Assembly (NCBI GenBank): GCA_027186245.1
Contig: CP114481.1
Location: forward strand, 20,987,501-21,051,500
Origin: Coriaria nepalensis
Taxonomy: Eukaryota > Streptophyta > Magnoliopsida > Cucurbitales > Coriariaceae
Reading direction: 5' to 3'
Length of the DNA stretch: 64,000 nucleotides
The position numbers were made by a program, and so were the translations under genes. Every line of letters begins with the position of its first letter. Within the stretch, counting starts at the first letter, position 1. Shown one piece after another: positions 49,802-61,689 of the stretch. The notes below the pieces were generated by a model. The model searched no databases. It saw only the letters and a program-made list of their open reading frames with translations, and was not told where the DNA came from.

Positions 49802-52087
49802 TTTTCAAGGCAAGTATGAATTTGTTTAATCGTAGAGTCATCATCTCAATGACTCTTTGAAAGTTACTAATTCATTTGAAAGCAATTAAAACGAATTCTA
49901 TTTTCGCACTTCGAACCTGAGTTTCGGACATAACTTGCTAATGATCATTTAAGGGCATGTATGGATTTGTTTAATTTGAGATTCATGTTAATGAGTCTTT
50001 TCAAGTCACTAATTCATTTGAAAACAATTCAAATGAATTCTATTTTTACACTTCAAAAACTACTTTCTCGCATCACCTACTGATGATCTTTTTAAGACAC
50101 GTATGCATTTGATTTGTTTTATACTCATGTCAATGAGTCTAGTCAAGACAGTAAATCATTTGGAAGCCATTGGAGCGAATACTATTTTTTGCATTTCAAA
50201 CACGACTATCGCGCATAGCTTGCATATGATTTTTTGAAGGCAGGTATTAATTTGTTTAATCTTAGAGTCATCATCTCAATGACTCTTTGAAAGTCACTAA
50301 TTCATTTTAAAGCAATTAAAACGAATTCTATTTTCGTACTCCGAACCCGAGTTTCGGACATAACTTGCTAATGTTCATTTAAGGGCAAGTATGTATTTGT
50401 TTTATTTGAGATTCATGTCAATTAGTCTTTTCAAGTCAGTAATGCATTTAAAAAAAATTCAAATGAATTCTATTTTCGCATTTCAAACACGACTATCGCG
50501 CATAGCTTCCATATGATTTTTTGAAGGCAAGTATGAATTTGTTTAATCTTAGAGTCATCATCTCAATGACTCTTTGAAAGTCACTAATTCATTTGAAGGC
50601 AATTAAAATGAATTCTATTTTTGCACTTTGAACCCGACTTTTGTACATAACTTGCTAATGATCATTTAAGGGCAAGTATGGATTTGTTTTACTTGAGATT
50701 CATGTCAATGAGTCTTTTCAAGTCACTAATTCAATTGAAAAAAATTTAAATCAATTCTATTTTTACACATCAAACAGTTCTTTCGCGCATCACCTACTGA
50801 TGATATTTTTAAGACAAGTATACATTTGATTTATCTTATATTCATGTCAATGAGTCTTGTCAAGACAATAAATCATTTGGAAGCCATTGGAGCGAATACT
50901 ATTTTCGCATTTCAAACACGACTATAGCGCATAGCTTGCATATGATTTTTTGAAGGCAAGTATGAATTTGTTTAATCTTAGAGTCATCATCTCAATAACT
51001 CTTTGAAAGTCACTAATTCATTTGAAGGCAATTAAAATGAATTTTGTTTTCGCACTTCAAAGCCGACTTTCGTACATAACTTGGTAATGATCATTTAAGG
51101 GCAAGTATGGATTTGTTTTATTTGAGATTCATGTCAATGAGTCTTTTCAAGTCACTAATTCAATTGAAAAAAATTCAAATCAATTCTATTTTTACACATC
51201 AAACACTACTTTCGCGCATCACCTACTGATGATATTTTTAAGACAAGTATACATTTGATTTATCTTATATTCATGTCAATGAGTCTTGTCAAGACAATAA
51301 ATCATTTGGAAGCCATTGGAGCGAATACTATTTTCGCATTTCAAACACGACTATAGCGCATAGCTTGCATATGATTTTTTGAAGGCAAGTATGAATTTTT
51401 TTAATCTTAGAGTCATCATCTCAATGACTCTTTGAAAGTCATTAATTCATTTGAAAGCAATTAAAACGAATTCTATTTTCGCACTTCGAACCCGACTTTC
51501 GGACATAACTTGCTAATGATCATTTAAGGGCAAGTATGGATTTGTTTTATTTGAGATTCATGTCAATGAGTCTTTTCAAGTCACTAATTCATTTGAAAAC
51601 AATTCAAATGAATTCTATTTTTACACTTCAAACACTACTTTCATGCATCACCTACTGATGATCTTTTTAAGACACGTATGCATTTGATTTATCTTATATT
51701 CATGTCAATGTGTCTTCTCAAGACAATAAATCATTTGGAAGCCATTGGAGCGAATACTATTTTCGCATTTCAAACATGACTATCACGCATAGGTTGCATA
51801 TGATTTTTCGAAGGCAAGTATGAATTTGTTTAATCTTAGAGTCATCATCTCAGTGACTCTTTGAAAGGCACTAATTCATTTGAAAGCAATTAAAATGAAT
51901 TCTTTTTTCGCACTTCGAACCTGACTTTCGGACATAACTTGCTAATGATCATTTAAGGGCAAGTATGCAATTGTTTTATTTGAGATTCATTTCAATTAGT
52001 CTTTTCAAGTCAGTAATGCATTTGAAAAAAATTCAAATGAATTCTATTTTCGCATTTCAAACACGACTATCGCGCATAGCTTGCATA
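49802..52087 (+). repeat. 2.3-kb segmental duplication (right copy)
   Basis: This is the partner of 45,650-47,935. Near its left end it reads AATCGTAGAG (about 49,831), where the left copy reads AATCCTAGAG. AATCGTAGAG also occurs at about 49,114, 717 bp upstream, so this edge appears to be a patch from a third copy. Confidence 0.85.
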
Positions 52088-54699
52088 TGATTTTTTGAAG
52101 GCAAGTATGAATTTGTTTAATCTTAGAGTCATCATCTCAATGACTCTTTGAAAGTCACTAATTCATTTGAAAGCAATGAAAACGAATTCTATTTTCGCAC
52201 TTCGAACCCGAGTTTCGGACATAACTTGCTAACGATCATTTAAGGGCATGTATGGATTTGTTTTATTTGAGATTCATGTTAATGAGTCTTTTCAAGTCAC
52301 TAATTCATTTGAAAACAATTCAAATGAATTCTATTTTTACACTTCAAAAACTACTTTCTCGCATCACCTACAGATGATCTTTTTAAGACACGTATGCATT
52401 TGATTTATTTTATATTCATGTCAATGAGTCTAGTCAAGACAATAAATCATTTGGAAGCCATTGGAGCGAATACTATTTTCGCATTTCAAACACGACTATC
52501 GCGCATAGCTTGCATATGATTTTTTGAAGGCAGGTATGAATTTGTTTGATCTTAGAGTCATCATCTCAGTGACTCTTTGAAAGTCACTAATTCATTTGAC
52601 AGCAATTAAAATGAATTCTATTTTCGCACTTCGAACCCAACTTTCGGACATAACTTGCTAATGATCATTTAAGGGCAAGTATGCATTTGTTTTATTTGAG
52701 ATTCATGTCAATGAATCTTTTCAAGTCAGTAATGCATTTGAAAAAAATTCAAATGAATACTATTTTCGCATTTCAAACACGACTATAGCGCATAGCTTGC
52801 ATATGATTTTTTGAAGGCAAGTATGAATTTGTTTAATCTTAGAGTCATCATCTCAATGACTCTTTGAAAGTCAGTAATTCATTTGAAGGCAATTAAAACG
52901 AATTCTATTTTCGCACTTTGAACCCGACTTTCGGACATAACTTGCTAATGATCATTTAAGGGCAAGTATGGATTTGTTTTATTTGAGATTCATGTCAATG
53001 AGTCTTTTCAAGTCACTAATTCATTTGAAAACAATTCAAATGAATTCTATTTTTACACTTCAAACACTACTTTCATGCATCACCTACTGATGATCTTTTT
53101 AAGACACGTATGCATTTGATTTATCTTATATTCATGTCAATGTGTCTTCTCAAGACAATAAATCATTGGGAAGCCATTGGAGCGAATACTATTTTCGCAT
53201 TTCAAACATGACTGTCGCGCATTTCTTGCATATGATTTTTCGAAGGCAAGTATGAATTTGTTTAATCTTAGAGTCATCATCTCAGTGACTCTTTGAAAGG
53301 CACTAATTCATTTGAAAGCAATTAAAATGAATTCTATTTTTGCACTTCGAACTTGACTTTCGGACATAACTTGCTAATGATCATTTAAGGGCAAGTATGC
53401 ATTTGTTTTATTTGAGATTCATGTCAATGAGCCTTCTCAAGTCAGTAATGCATTTGAAAAAAATTCAAATGAATTCTATTTTCGCATTTCAAACACGACT
53501 ATCGCGCATAGCTTGCATATGATTTTTTGAAGGCAAGTATGTATCTGTTTAATCTTAGAGTCATCATCTCAATGACTCTTTGCAAGTGACTAATTCATTT
53601 GAAGGCAATTAAAATGAATTCTATTTTCGCACTTTGAACCCGACTTTCGTACATAACTTGCTAATGATCATTTAAGAGCAAGTATGGATTTGTTTTATTT
53701 GAGATTCATGTCAATGAGTCTTTTCAAGTCACTAATTGATTTGAAAAAAATTCAAATCAATTCTATTTTTACACATCAAACACTCCTTTCGCGCATCACC
53801 TACTGATGATCTTTTTAAGACAAGTATGCATTTGATTTATCTTATATTCAAGTCAATGAGTCTTGTCAAGACAATAAATCATTGGGAAGCCATTGGAGCG
53901 AATACTATTTTCGCATTTCAAACACGACTTTCGCGCATTGCTTGCATATGATTTTTTGAAAGCAAGTATGAATTTGTTTAATCTTAGAGTCATCATCTCA
54001 ATGACTCTTTGAAAGTCAGTAATTCATTTGAAAGCAATTAAAACGAATTCGATTTTCGCACTTCGAACTCGACTTTCGGACATAACTTGCTAATGATCAT
54101 TTAAGGGCATGTATGCATTTGTTTAATTTGAGATTCATGTCAATGAGTCTTTTCAAGTCACTAATTCATTTGAAAAAAATTCAAATCAATTCTATTTTTA
54201 CACATCAAACACTCCTTTCGCGCATCACCTACTGATGATCTTTTCAAGACAAGTATGCATTTGATTTATCTTATATTCATGACAATGAGTCTTGTCAAGA
54301 CAATAAATCACTTGGAAGCCATTGGAGCGAATACTATTTTCGCATTTCAAACAAGACTATCGCGCATAGGTTGCATATGATTTTTTGGAGGCAAGTATGA
54401 ATTTGGTTAATCTTAGAGTCATCATCTCAGTGACTCTTTGAAAGTCACTAATTCATTTGAAAGCAATTAAAATGAATTCTATTTTCGCACTCCGAACCTG
54501 ACTTTCGGACATAACTTGCTAATGATCATTTAAGGGCAAGTATGCATTTGTTTTATTTGAGATTCATGTCAATGAGTCTTTTCAAGTCAGTAATGCATTT
54601 GAAAAAAATTCAAATGAATTCTATTTTCGCATTTCAAACACGACTATCGCGCATAGCTTGCGTATGATTTTTTGAAGGCAAGTATGAATTTGTTTAATC

Positions 54700-56100
54700 T
54701 TAGAGTCATCACCTGAATGACTCTTTGAAAGTCACTAATTCATTTAAAGGCGATTAAAATGAATTCTATTTTCGCACTTCAAACCCGACTTTCGTATATA
54801 ACTTGCTAATGATCATTTAAGGGCAAGTATGGATTTGTTTTATTTGAGATTTATGTCAATGAGTCTTTTTAAGTCACTAATTCATTTGAAAGCAATTCGA
54901 ACGAATTCTATTTTTGCACTTCAAACACCACTTTTGTGCATTACCTGCTCATGATCTTTTTAAGACAAGTATGCATTTGTTTTATCTTATATTCATGTCA
55001 ATGAGTCTTTTCAAGACAATAAATCATTTGGATCCCATTGGAGAAAATACAATTTTCACATTTCAAACACGACTATCGCACATAGCTTGCATATGATTTT
55101 TTGAAGGCAAGTAGGAATTTGTTTAATCTCAGAGTCATCATCTCAATGACTCTTCGAAAGTCACTAATTCATTTGAAAGCAATTAAAATGAATTCTATTT
55201 TCGCATTTCGAACCCGACATTCGTACATAACTTGCTAATGATCATTTAAGGGAAAGTATGGATTTGTTTTATTTGAGATTCATGTCAATGAGTCTTTTCA
55301 AGTCACTAATTCATTTGAAAAAATTCAAATCAATTCTATTTTTACACATCAAACACTTCTTTCGCGCATCACCTACTGATGATCTTTTTAAGACAAGTAT
55401 GCATTTGATTTATCTTATATTCATGACAATGAGTCTTGTCAAGACAATAAATCATTTGGAAGCCATTGGAGCGAATACTATTTCCGCATTTCAAACATGA
55501 CTTTCGCGCATAGCTTGCATATGATTTTTTGAAGGCAAGTATGAATTTGTTTAATCTAAGAGTCATCATCTGAATGACTCTTTGAAAGTCACTAATTCGT
55601 TTAAAGGCAATTAAAATGAATTCTATTTTCGCACTTCAAACCCGACTTTCGTACATAACTTGCTAATGATCATTTCAGGGCAAGTATGGATTTGTTTTAT
55701 TTGAGATTTATGTCAATGAGTCTTTTCAAGTCACTAATTCATTTGAAAGCAATTCGAACGAATTCTATTTTTGCACTTGAAACACCACTTTTGTGCATTA
55801 CTTGCTCATGATCTTTTTAAGACAAGTATGCATTTGTTTTATCTTATATTCATGTCAATGAGTCTTTTCAAGACAATAAATCATTTGGATCCCATTGGAG
55901 AGAATACAATTTTCGCATTTCAAACACGACTATCGCGCATAGCTTGCATATGATTTTTTGAAGGAAAGTATGAATTTGTTTAATCTTAGAGTCATCATCT
56001 CAATGACTCTTCGAAAGTCACTAATTCGTTTGAAAGCAATTAAAATGAATTCTATTTTCGCACTTCGAACCCGACTTTCGTACATAACTTGCTAATGATC
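54700..56100 (+). repeat. 857-bp hexamer, partial tandem pair with TTTTGTG-type C monomers
   Basis: Segments starting at 54,914 and 55,771 match at an offset of 857 bp (six monomers). They share CACTTTTGTGCATTAC, CTGCTCATG or TTGCTCATG, TGGATCCCATTGGAGA and CACCTGAATGACTC or CATCTGAATGACTC. GGATCC here is a BamHI site absent from most C monomers. The TTTTGTG-type C monomer is embedded between CACC-type C monomers. Confidence 0.84.
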
Positions 56101-56340
56101 ATTTAATGGCAACTATGCATTTGTTTTATTTGAGATTCATGTCAATGAGTCTTTTCAAGTCACTAATTTATTTGAAAACAATTCAAATGAATTCTATTTT
56201 TACACTTCAAATACTACTTTCGCGCATCACTTGCTAATGATCCTTTTAAGACAAGTATGCATTTGTTTTATCTTATATTCATTTCAATGAATCTTTTCAA
56301 GACACTAAATCTTTTGGAAGCCATTGAAGCGAATACTATT

Positions 56341-56936
56341 TTCGCATTTCAAACATGACTATCGCGCATAGCTTACATATATGATTTTTTGAAGGCTAGT
56401 ATGTATTTGTTTAATATTAGAGTGATCATCCCAATGACTCTTTGAAAGTCACTAATTCATTTGAAAGCAACGAAAATGAATTCTATGTTCGCACTTCAAA
56501 CCTGACTCTCGTACATAACTTGCTAATGATCATTTAAGGGCAAGTATGCATTTGTTTTATTTGAGATTCGTGTCAATGAGCCTTTTCAAGTTAGTAATGC
56601 ATTTGAAAAGAATTTAAATGAATTTTATTTTTACACTTTAAACACAACTTTCGCGGATCACTTGTTGATGATCTTTTTAAGACAAGTATGCATTTGATTT
56701 ATCTTATATTACTGTCAATGAGTCTTTTCAAGACAATAATACATTTGGAAGCCATTGGAGTGAATACTGTTTTTGCATTTTAAACACGGCTATCGCGCAT
56801 ATCTTTGATATGATTTTTTGAAGGCAAGTATGATTTTTTTTTAATCTTGGAGTAATCATCTCAATGACTCTTTGAAAGTCACTAATTCATTTGAAAGCAA
56901 TTAAAATGAATTCTATTTTCGCACTTCGAACCCGAC
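56341..56936 (+). repeat. About 600-bp segment duplicated 2,420 bp away (left copy)
   Basis: This matches 58,761-59,356 at an offset of 2,420 bp. Shared rare variants are CATACATAT-type GCTTACATATATG, GGCTAGTATGTATTTG, TTAATATTAGAGTGATC, GCAACGAAAATG, TTCTATGTTCGC, TTACTGTCAATGAG, ACACGGCTATCGC and ATATCTTTGATATG. One visible difference is TTACACTTTAAAC (about 56,633) against TTACATTTTAAAC. The offset is not a whole number of 143-bp monomers because the 129-bp chimera lies between the copies. Confidence 0.88.
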
Positions 56937-57819
56937 TTTCGTAAATAACTTGCTAATGATCATTTAATGGCAACAATGGATTTGTTTTATTTAAGATTCT
57001 TGTTGATGAGTCTTTTCAAGTCACTAATTTATTTGAAAACAATTCAAATGAATTCTATTTTTACACTTCAAACACTACTTTCCCGCATCACTTGCTAATG
57101 ATCTTTTATAGACAAGTATGCATTTGTTTTATCTTATATTCATTTCAATGAGTCTTTTGAAGACACTAAATCTTTTCGAAGCCATTGGAGCGAATACTAT
57201 TTTCGCATTTCAAACACGACTATCGCACATAGCTTACATATATGATTTTTTGAAGGCTAGTACGAATTTGTTTAATCTTAGAGTGATCATCTCAATGACT
57301 CTTTGAAAGTCACTAATTCATTTGAAAGCAACTAAAATGAATTCTATTTTCGCACTTCAAACCTGACTTTCTTACATAACTTGCTAATGATTATTTAAGG
57401 GTAAGTATGCATTTGTTTTATTTGAGATTCATGTCAATGAGTCTTTTCAAATCACTAATTCATTTGCAAGCAGTTCGAATGAATTCTATTTTTCCACTTC
57501 AAACACCACTTTTGTGCATAACTTGCTCATGATCTTTTTAAGACAAGTATGCATTTGATTTATCTTACATTCATGTCAAAGAGTCTTTTCAAGACAATAA
57601 ATCATTTGGAAGCCATTGGGGCGAATACTATTTTCGCATTTCAAAAACGAATTTCGCGCATAGCTTGCATATGATTTTTTTAAGGCAAGTATAAATTTGT
57701 TTAATCTTAGAGTCATCATCTCAATGACTCTTTGAAAGTCACTAATTCATTTGAAAGCAACTAAAATGAATTCTATTTTCGCACTTCAAACCTGACTTTC
57801 TTACATAACTTGCTAATGA

Positions 57820-58760
57820 TTATTTAAGGGCAAGTATGCATTTGTTTTATTTGAGATTCATGTCAATGAGTCTTTTTAAGTCACTAATTCATTTGCAAGC
57901 AGTTCGAACGAATTCTATTTTTGCACTTCAAACACCACTTTTGTGCATAACTTGCTCATGATCTTTTTATGACAAGTATGCATTTGATTTATCTTATATT
58001 CATGTCATAGAGTCTTTTCAAGAAAATAAACCATTTGGAAGCCATTGGAGCAAACACTATTTTCGCATTTCAGACATAACTTTCGCGCATAGCTTGCATA
58101 TTATTTTTTGATGGCAAGTATGAATTTGTTTTATTTTAGAGTCATTATCTCTATGACTTTTTGAAAGTCACTACTTCATTTGAAATCAAATGAAATGAAT
58201 TCTATTTTCCGCTTGGAACCAGACTTTCATACAAGACTTGCTAATGATCATTTAAGGGCAGGTACACATTTGTTTTATTTGAGATTTATGTCAATGAGTC
58301 TTTTCAAGTCACTAATTCATTTGAAAGCAATTCGAACGAATTCCAATTTTGCACTTCAAACACTACTTTCCCGCATCACTTGCTAATCATCTTTTTAAGA
58401 CAAGGATGCAATTGTTTTTTCTTATATTCATTTCAATCAATCTTGTCAATACAATAAATCATTTTGAAGCCATTGGAGCGAATACTATTTTCGCATTCCA
58501 AACACGACTATCGCGCATAGCTTGCATATGATTGTTTGAAGGCAAGTATGAATTTGTTTAATCTTAGAGTCATCATCTCAATGACTAATTTTTGAAAGCA
58601 ATTCGAATGAATTCTATTTTTGCACTTCAAACACCACTTTTGAGCATCACTTGCTCATGATCTTTTTAAGACAAGTATGCATTTGATTTATCTTATATTC
58701 ATGTCAAAGTGTCTTTTCAAGACAATAAATCATTTGGAAGCCATTGGAGCGAATACTATT
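57820..58760 (+). repeat. About 940-bp segment duplicated about 4,849 bp away (left copy)
   Basis: This matches 62,668-63,609 at an offset of 4,849 bp (4,848 before an extra T at about 62,693). Shared markers are CAAGAAAATAAA, ATGTCATAGAGTC, TATTATTTTTTGATGGC, CATTTGAAATCAAATG, TTTTCCGCTTGGAACCAG, TTTCAATCAATCTTGTC, the 129-bp chimera and TTTTGAGCATCAC. It diverges at about 58,761, exactly where the left copy passes into the other 600-bp duplication. Confidence 0.86.
58516..58644 (+). repeat. 129-bp A/B chimeric monomer, copy 2
   Basis: This begins at CATAGCTTGC and changes at CAATGACTAATTTTTGAAAG to a B-type ending (CAATTCGAATGAATTC). The next box is at 58,645. It has the same junction as 27,763-27,891 and 63,365-63,493. 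Confidence 0.85.
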
Positions 58761-59804
58761 TTCGCATTTCAAACATGACTATCGCGCATAGCTTACATAT
58801 ATGATTTTTTGAAGGCTAGTATGTATTTGTTTAATATTAGAGTGATCATCCCAATGACTCTTTGAAAGTCACTAATTCATTTGAAAGCAACGAAAATGAA
58901 TTCTATGTTCGCACTTCAAACCTGACTCTCGTACATAACTTGCTAATGATCATTTAAGGGCAAGTATGCATTTGTTTTATTTGAGATTCGTGTCAATGAG
59001 CCTTTTCAAGTTAGTAATGCATTTGAAAAGAATTTAAATGAATTTTATTTTTACATTTTAAACACAACTTTCGCGGATCACTTGTTGATGATCTTTTTAA
59101 GACAAGTATGCATTTGATTTATCTTATATTACTGTCAATGAGTCTTTTCAAGACAATAATACATTTGGAAGCCATTGGAGTGAATACTGTTTTTGCATTT
59201 TAAACACGGCTATCGCGCATATCTTTGATATGATTTTTTGAAGGCAAGTATGATTTTTTTTTAATCTTGGAGTAATCATCTCAATGACTCTTTGAAAGTC
59301 ACTAATTCATTTGAAAGCAATTAAAATGAATTCTATTTTCGCACTTCGAACCCGACATTCGTACATAACTTGCTAATGATCATTTGAGGGCAAGTATGCA
59401 TTTGTTTTATTTGAGATTCATGTCAGTGTGTCTTTTCAAGTCACTAATTTATTTGAAAACAATTCAAATGAATTCTATTTTTACACTTCAAACACTACTT
59501 TCCCGCATCACTTGCTAATGATCTTTTATAGACAAGTATGCATTTGTTTTATCTTATATTCATTTCAATGAGTCTTTTCAAGACAATAAATCATTCGGAA
59601 GCTATTGGAGCGAATCCTATTTTCACATTTCAAACACGAATATCGCGCATGGCTTGCATATGATTTTTTGAAGGCAAGTATGAATTTGATTAATCTTAGA
59701 GTCATCATCTCAATGACTCTTTGAAAGTCACTAATTCATTTCAAAGCAATTAAAATGAATTCTATTTTCGAACTTCGAACCCGACTTTCGTACATAACTT
59801 GCTA

Positions 59805-59970
59805 ATGATCATTCGAGGGCAAGTATGCGTTTGTTTTATTTGAGATTCATGTCAATGAGTCTTTTCAAGTCACTAATTCATTTGAAAGTAATTCAAATGA
59901 ATTCTATTTTTGCAGTTCAAACACTACTTTCCCGGATCACTTGCTAATCATCTTTTTAAGAAAGTATGCA
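59805..59970 (+). repeat. Undeleted relative of the deleted monomer in the 1,256-bp HOR
   Basis: This shares ATCATTCGAGGGCAAG, GCGTTTGTTTTATT, GAAAGTAATTCAAATG and TTTTTAAGAAAGTATGC with the 1,256-bp HOR, but it retains the stretch from TGAGATTCATG to CTTTTCAAGT that is missing at 21,940/21,941 and its three repeats. It represents the pre-deletion state. Confidence 0.82.
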
Positions 59971-61081
59971 TTTGTTTTATTTTATATTCATTTCTATGAG
60001 TCTTTTCAAGACACTAAATCTTTTGGAAGCCATTGTAGCGAATACTATTTTCGCATTTCAAACACGAATATGGTGCGTAGCTTGCATATGATTTTTTGAA
60101 GGCAAGTATGAATTTGATTAATCTTAGAGTCATCATCTCAATGACTCTTTGAAAGTCACTAATTCATTTGAAGGCAATTAAAATGAATTCTATTTTCGCA
60201 CTTCAAACCCGACTTTCGTACATATTTTGCTAATGATCATTTAAGGGCAAGTATGGATTTGTTTTATTTGAGATTCATGTCAATGAGACTTTTCAAGTCA
60301 CTAATTTATTTGAAAACAATTCAAATGAATTCTATTTTTATACTTCAAACACTACTTTCCCGCAGCACTTGCTTATTATCTTTTTAAGACAAGTATGCAT
60401 TTGTTTTATCTTATATTCATTTCAATGAGTCTTTTCAAGACACTAAATCTTTTGGAAGCCATTGTAGCGAATACTATTTTCGCATTTCAAACACGAATAT
60501 GGCGCATAGCTTGCTTATGAATTTTTGAAGGCAAATATGAATTTGTTTAATCATAGAGTCATCATCTCAATGACTCAATGAAAGTCACTTATTCATCTGA
60601 AAGCAATTAAAATGAATTCTATTTTCGTACTTTGAACCCGACTTTCGTACATAACTTGCTAATGATCATTTAAGGGCAAGTATGCGTTTTTTTTATTCGA
60701 GATTCAAGTCAATGAGTCTTTTCAAGTCACTAATTCATTTGAAATCAATCCGAACGAATTCTAATTTTGCACTTCAAACACTGCTTTCCCGCATCACTTC
60801 CTAATCATCTTTTTACGACAAGTATGCAATTTTTTATCTTATATTCATTTCAATGAGTCTTGTCAAGACAATAAATCATTTTGAAGCCATTGGAGCGAAT
60901 ACTATTTTCGCATTTCAAACCCGACTATCGCGCATAGCTTGCATATGATTTTTTGAAGGCAAGTATGAATTTGTTTAATCTTAGAGTCATCATCTCAATG
61001 ACTCTTTGAAAGTCACTAATTCATTTGAAAGCAATTAAAATGAATTCTATTTTCGCACTTCGAAATAGACATTCGTACATA

Positions 61082-61222
61082 ACTTGCTAATGATCATTTA
61101 AGGGCAAGTATGCATTTGTTTTATTTGAGATTCATGTCAATGAGCCTTTTCAAGACACTAAATCTTTCGGAAGCCATTGGAGCGAATACTATTTTATCAT
61201 TTCAAACACGACTGTCGCGCAT
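61082..61222 (+). repeat. B/C chimeric monomer with a different breakpoint
   Basis: This starts as B (AACTTGCTAATGATCATTT, TTTATTTGAGATTC) and switches within GAGCCTTTTCAAG to the second half of C (ACACTAAATCTTTCGG, AAGCCATTGGAGCG). This is earlier in the monomer than the common B/C junction at GAATTCTATTTT. The box GAGTCTTTTCAAG is common to B and C. Confidence 0.8.
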
Positions 61223-61268
61223 AGCTTGCATATGATTTTTGAAGGCAAGTATGAATTTGTTTAATCTT

Positions 61269-61291
61269 AGAGTCATCATCTCAATGACTCT
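61269..61291. repeat. Dyad in an A monomer
   Basis: AGAGTCAT (61,269-61,276), spacer CATCTCA, ATGACTCT (61,284-61,291) is a perfect 8-bp inverted repeat. It is present in most A monomers of family 2. Confidence 0.85.
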
Positions 61292-61300
61292 ATGAAAGTC

Positions 61301-61689
61301 ACTAATTTATTTGAAAACAATTCAAATGAATTCTATTTTTTACACTTCAAACACTACTGTCGCGCATCATTTGCTGATGATCTTTTAAGGCCGAGTGCAC
61401 ATTTGTTTTTTCTGAGATTCATGTCAATGAGTCTTTTCAAGTCACTAATTCATTTGAAATCAATTCGAACGAATTCTAATTTTGCACTTCAAACACTACT
61501 TTCCCGCATCACTTGCAAATGATCTTTTTAAGACAATTATGCTTTTCTTTTATCTTATATTCATGTTAATGAGTCTTTTGAAGACAATAAATCATTTTGA
61601 AGCCATTGGAGCGAATAATATTTTCTTATTTCAAACACGAATATCGCGCATAGCTTGCATATGAATTTTTGAAGGCAAGTATGAATTTG
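61301..61689 (+). repeat. Segment duplicated 32.6 kb away (right copy)
   Basis: This is the partner of 28,686-29,074. It ends where this copy reads ATGAATTTGATTAATC and the left copy ATGAATTTGTTTAATC. Confidence 0.85.

Larger units (their letters stand above)
42901..54870 (+). repeat. CACC-type family 2 zone with kilobase-scale segmental duplications
   Basis: The rare marker CATGCATCACC with GTGTCTTCTCAAGAC recurs at 44,770, 47,490, 48,206, 49,351, 51,642 and 53,074. The spacings (2,720, 716, 1,145, 2,291 and 1,432 bp) are all whole multiples of about 143.2 (19, 5, 8, 16 and 10 monomers). The zone consists of A-B-C trimers and A-B/C dimers copied in several register shifts. Other markers are GGTATTAATTTG, CGAGTTTCGGACATAAC and CGCATAAATTGC. 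No gene is seen. Confidence 0.9.
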
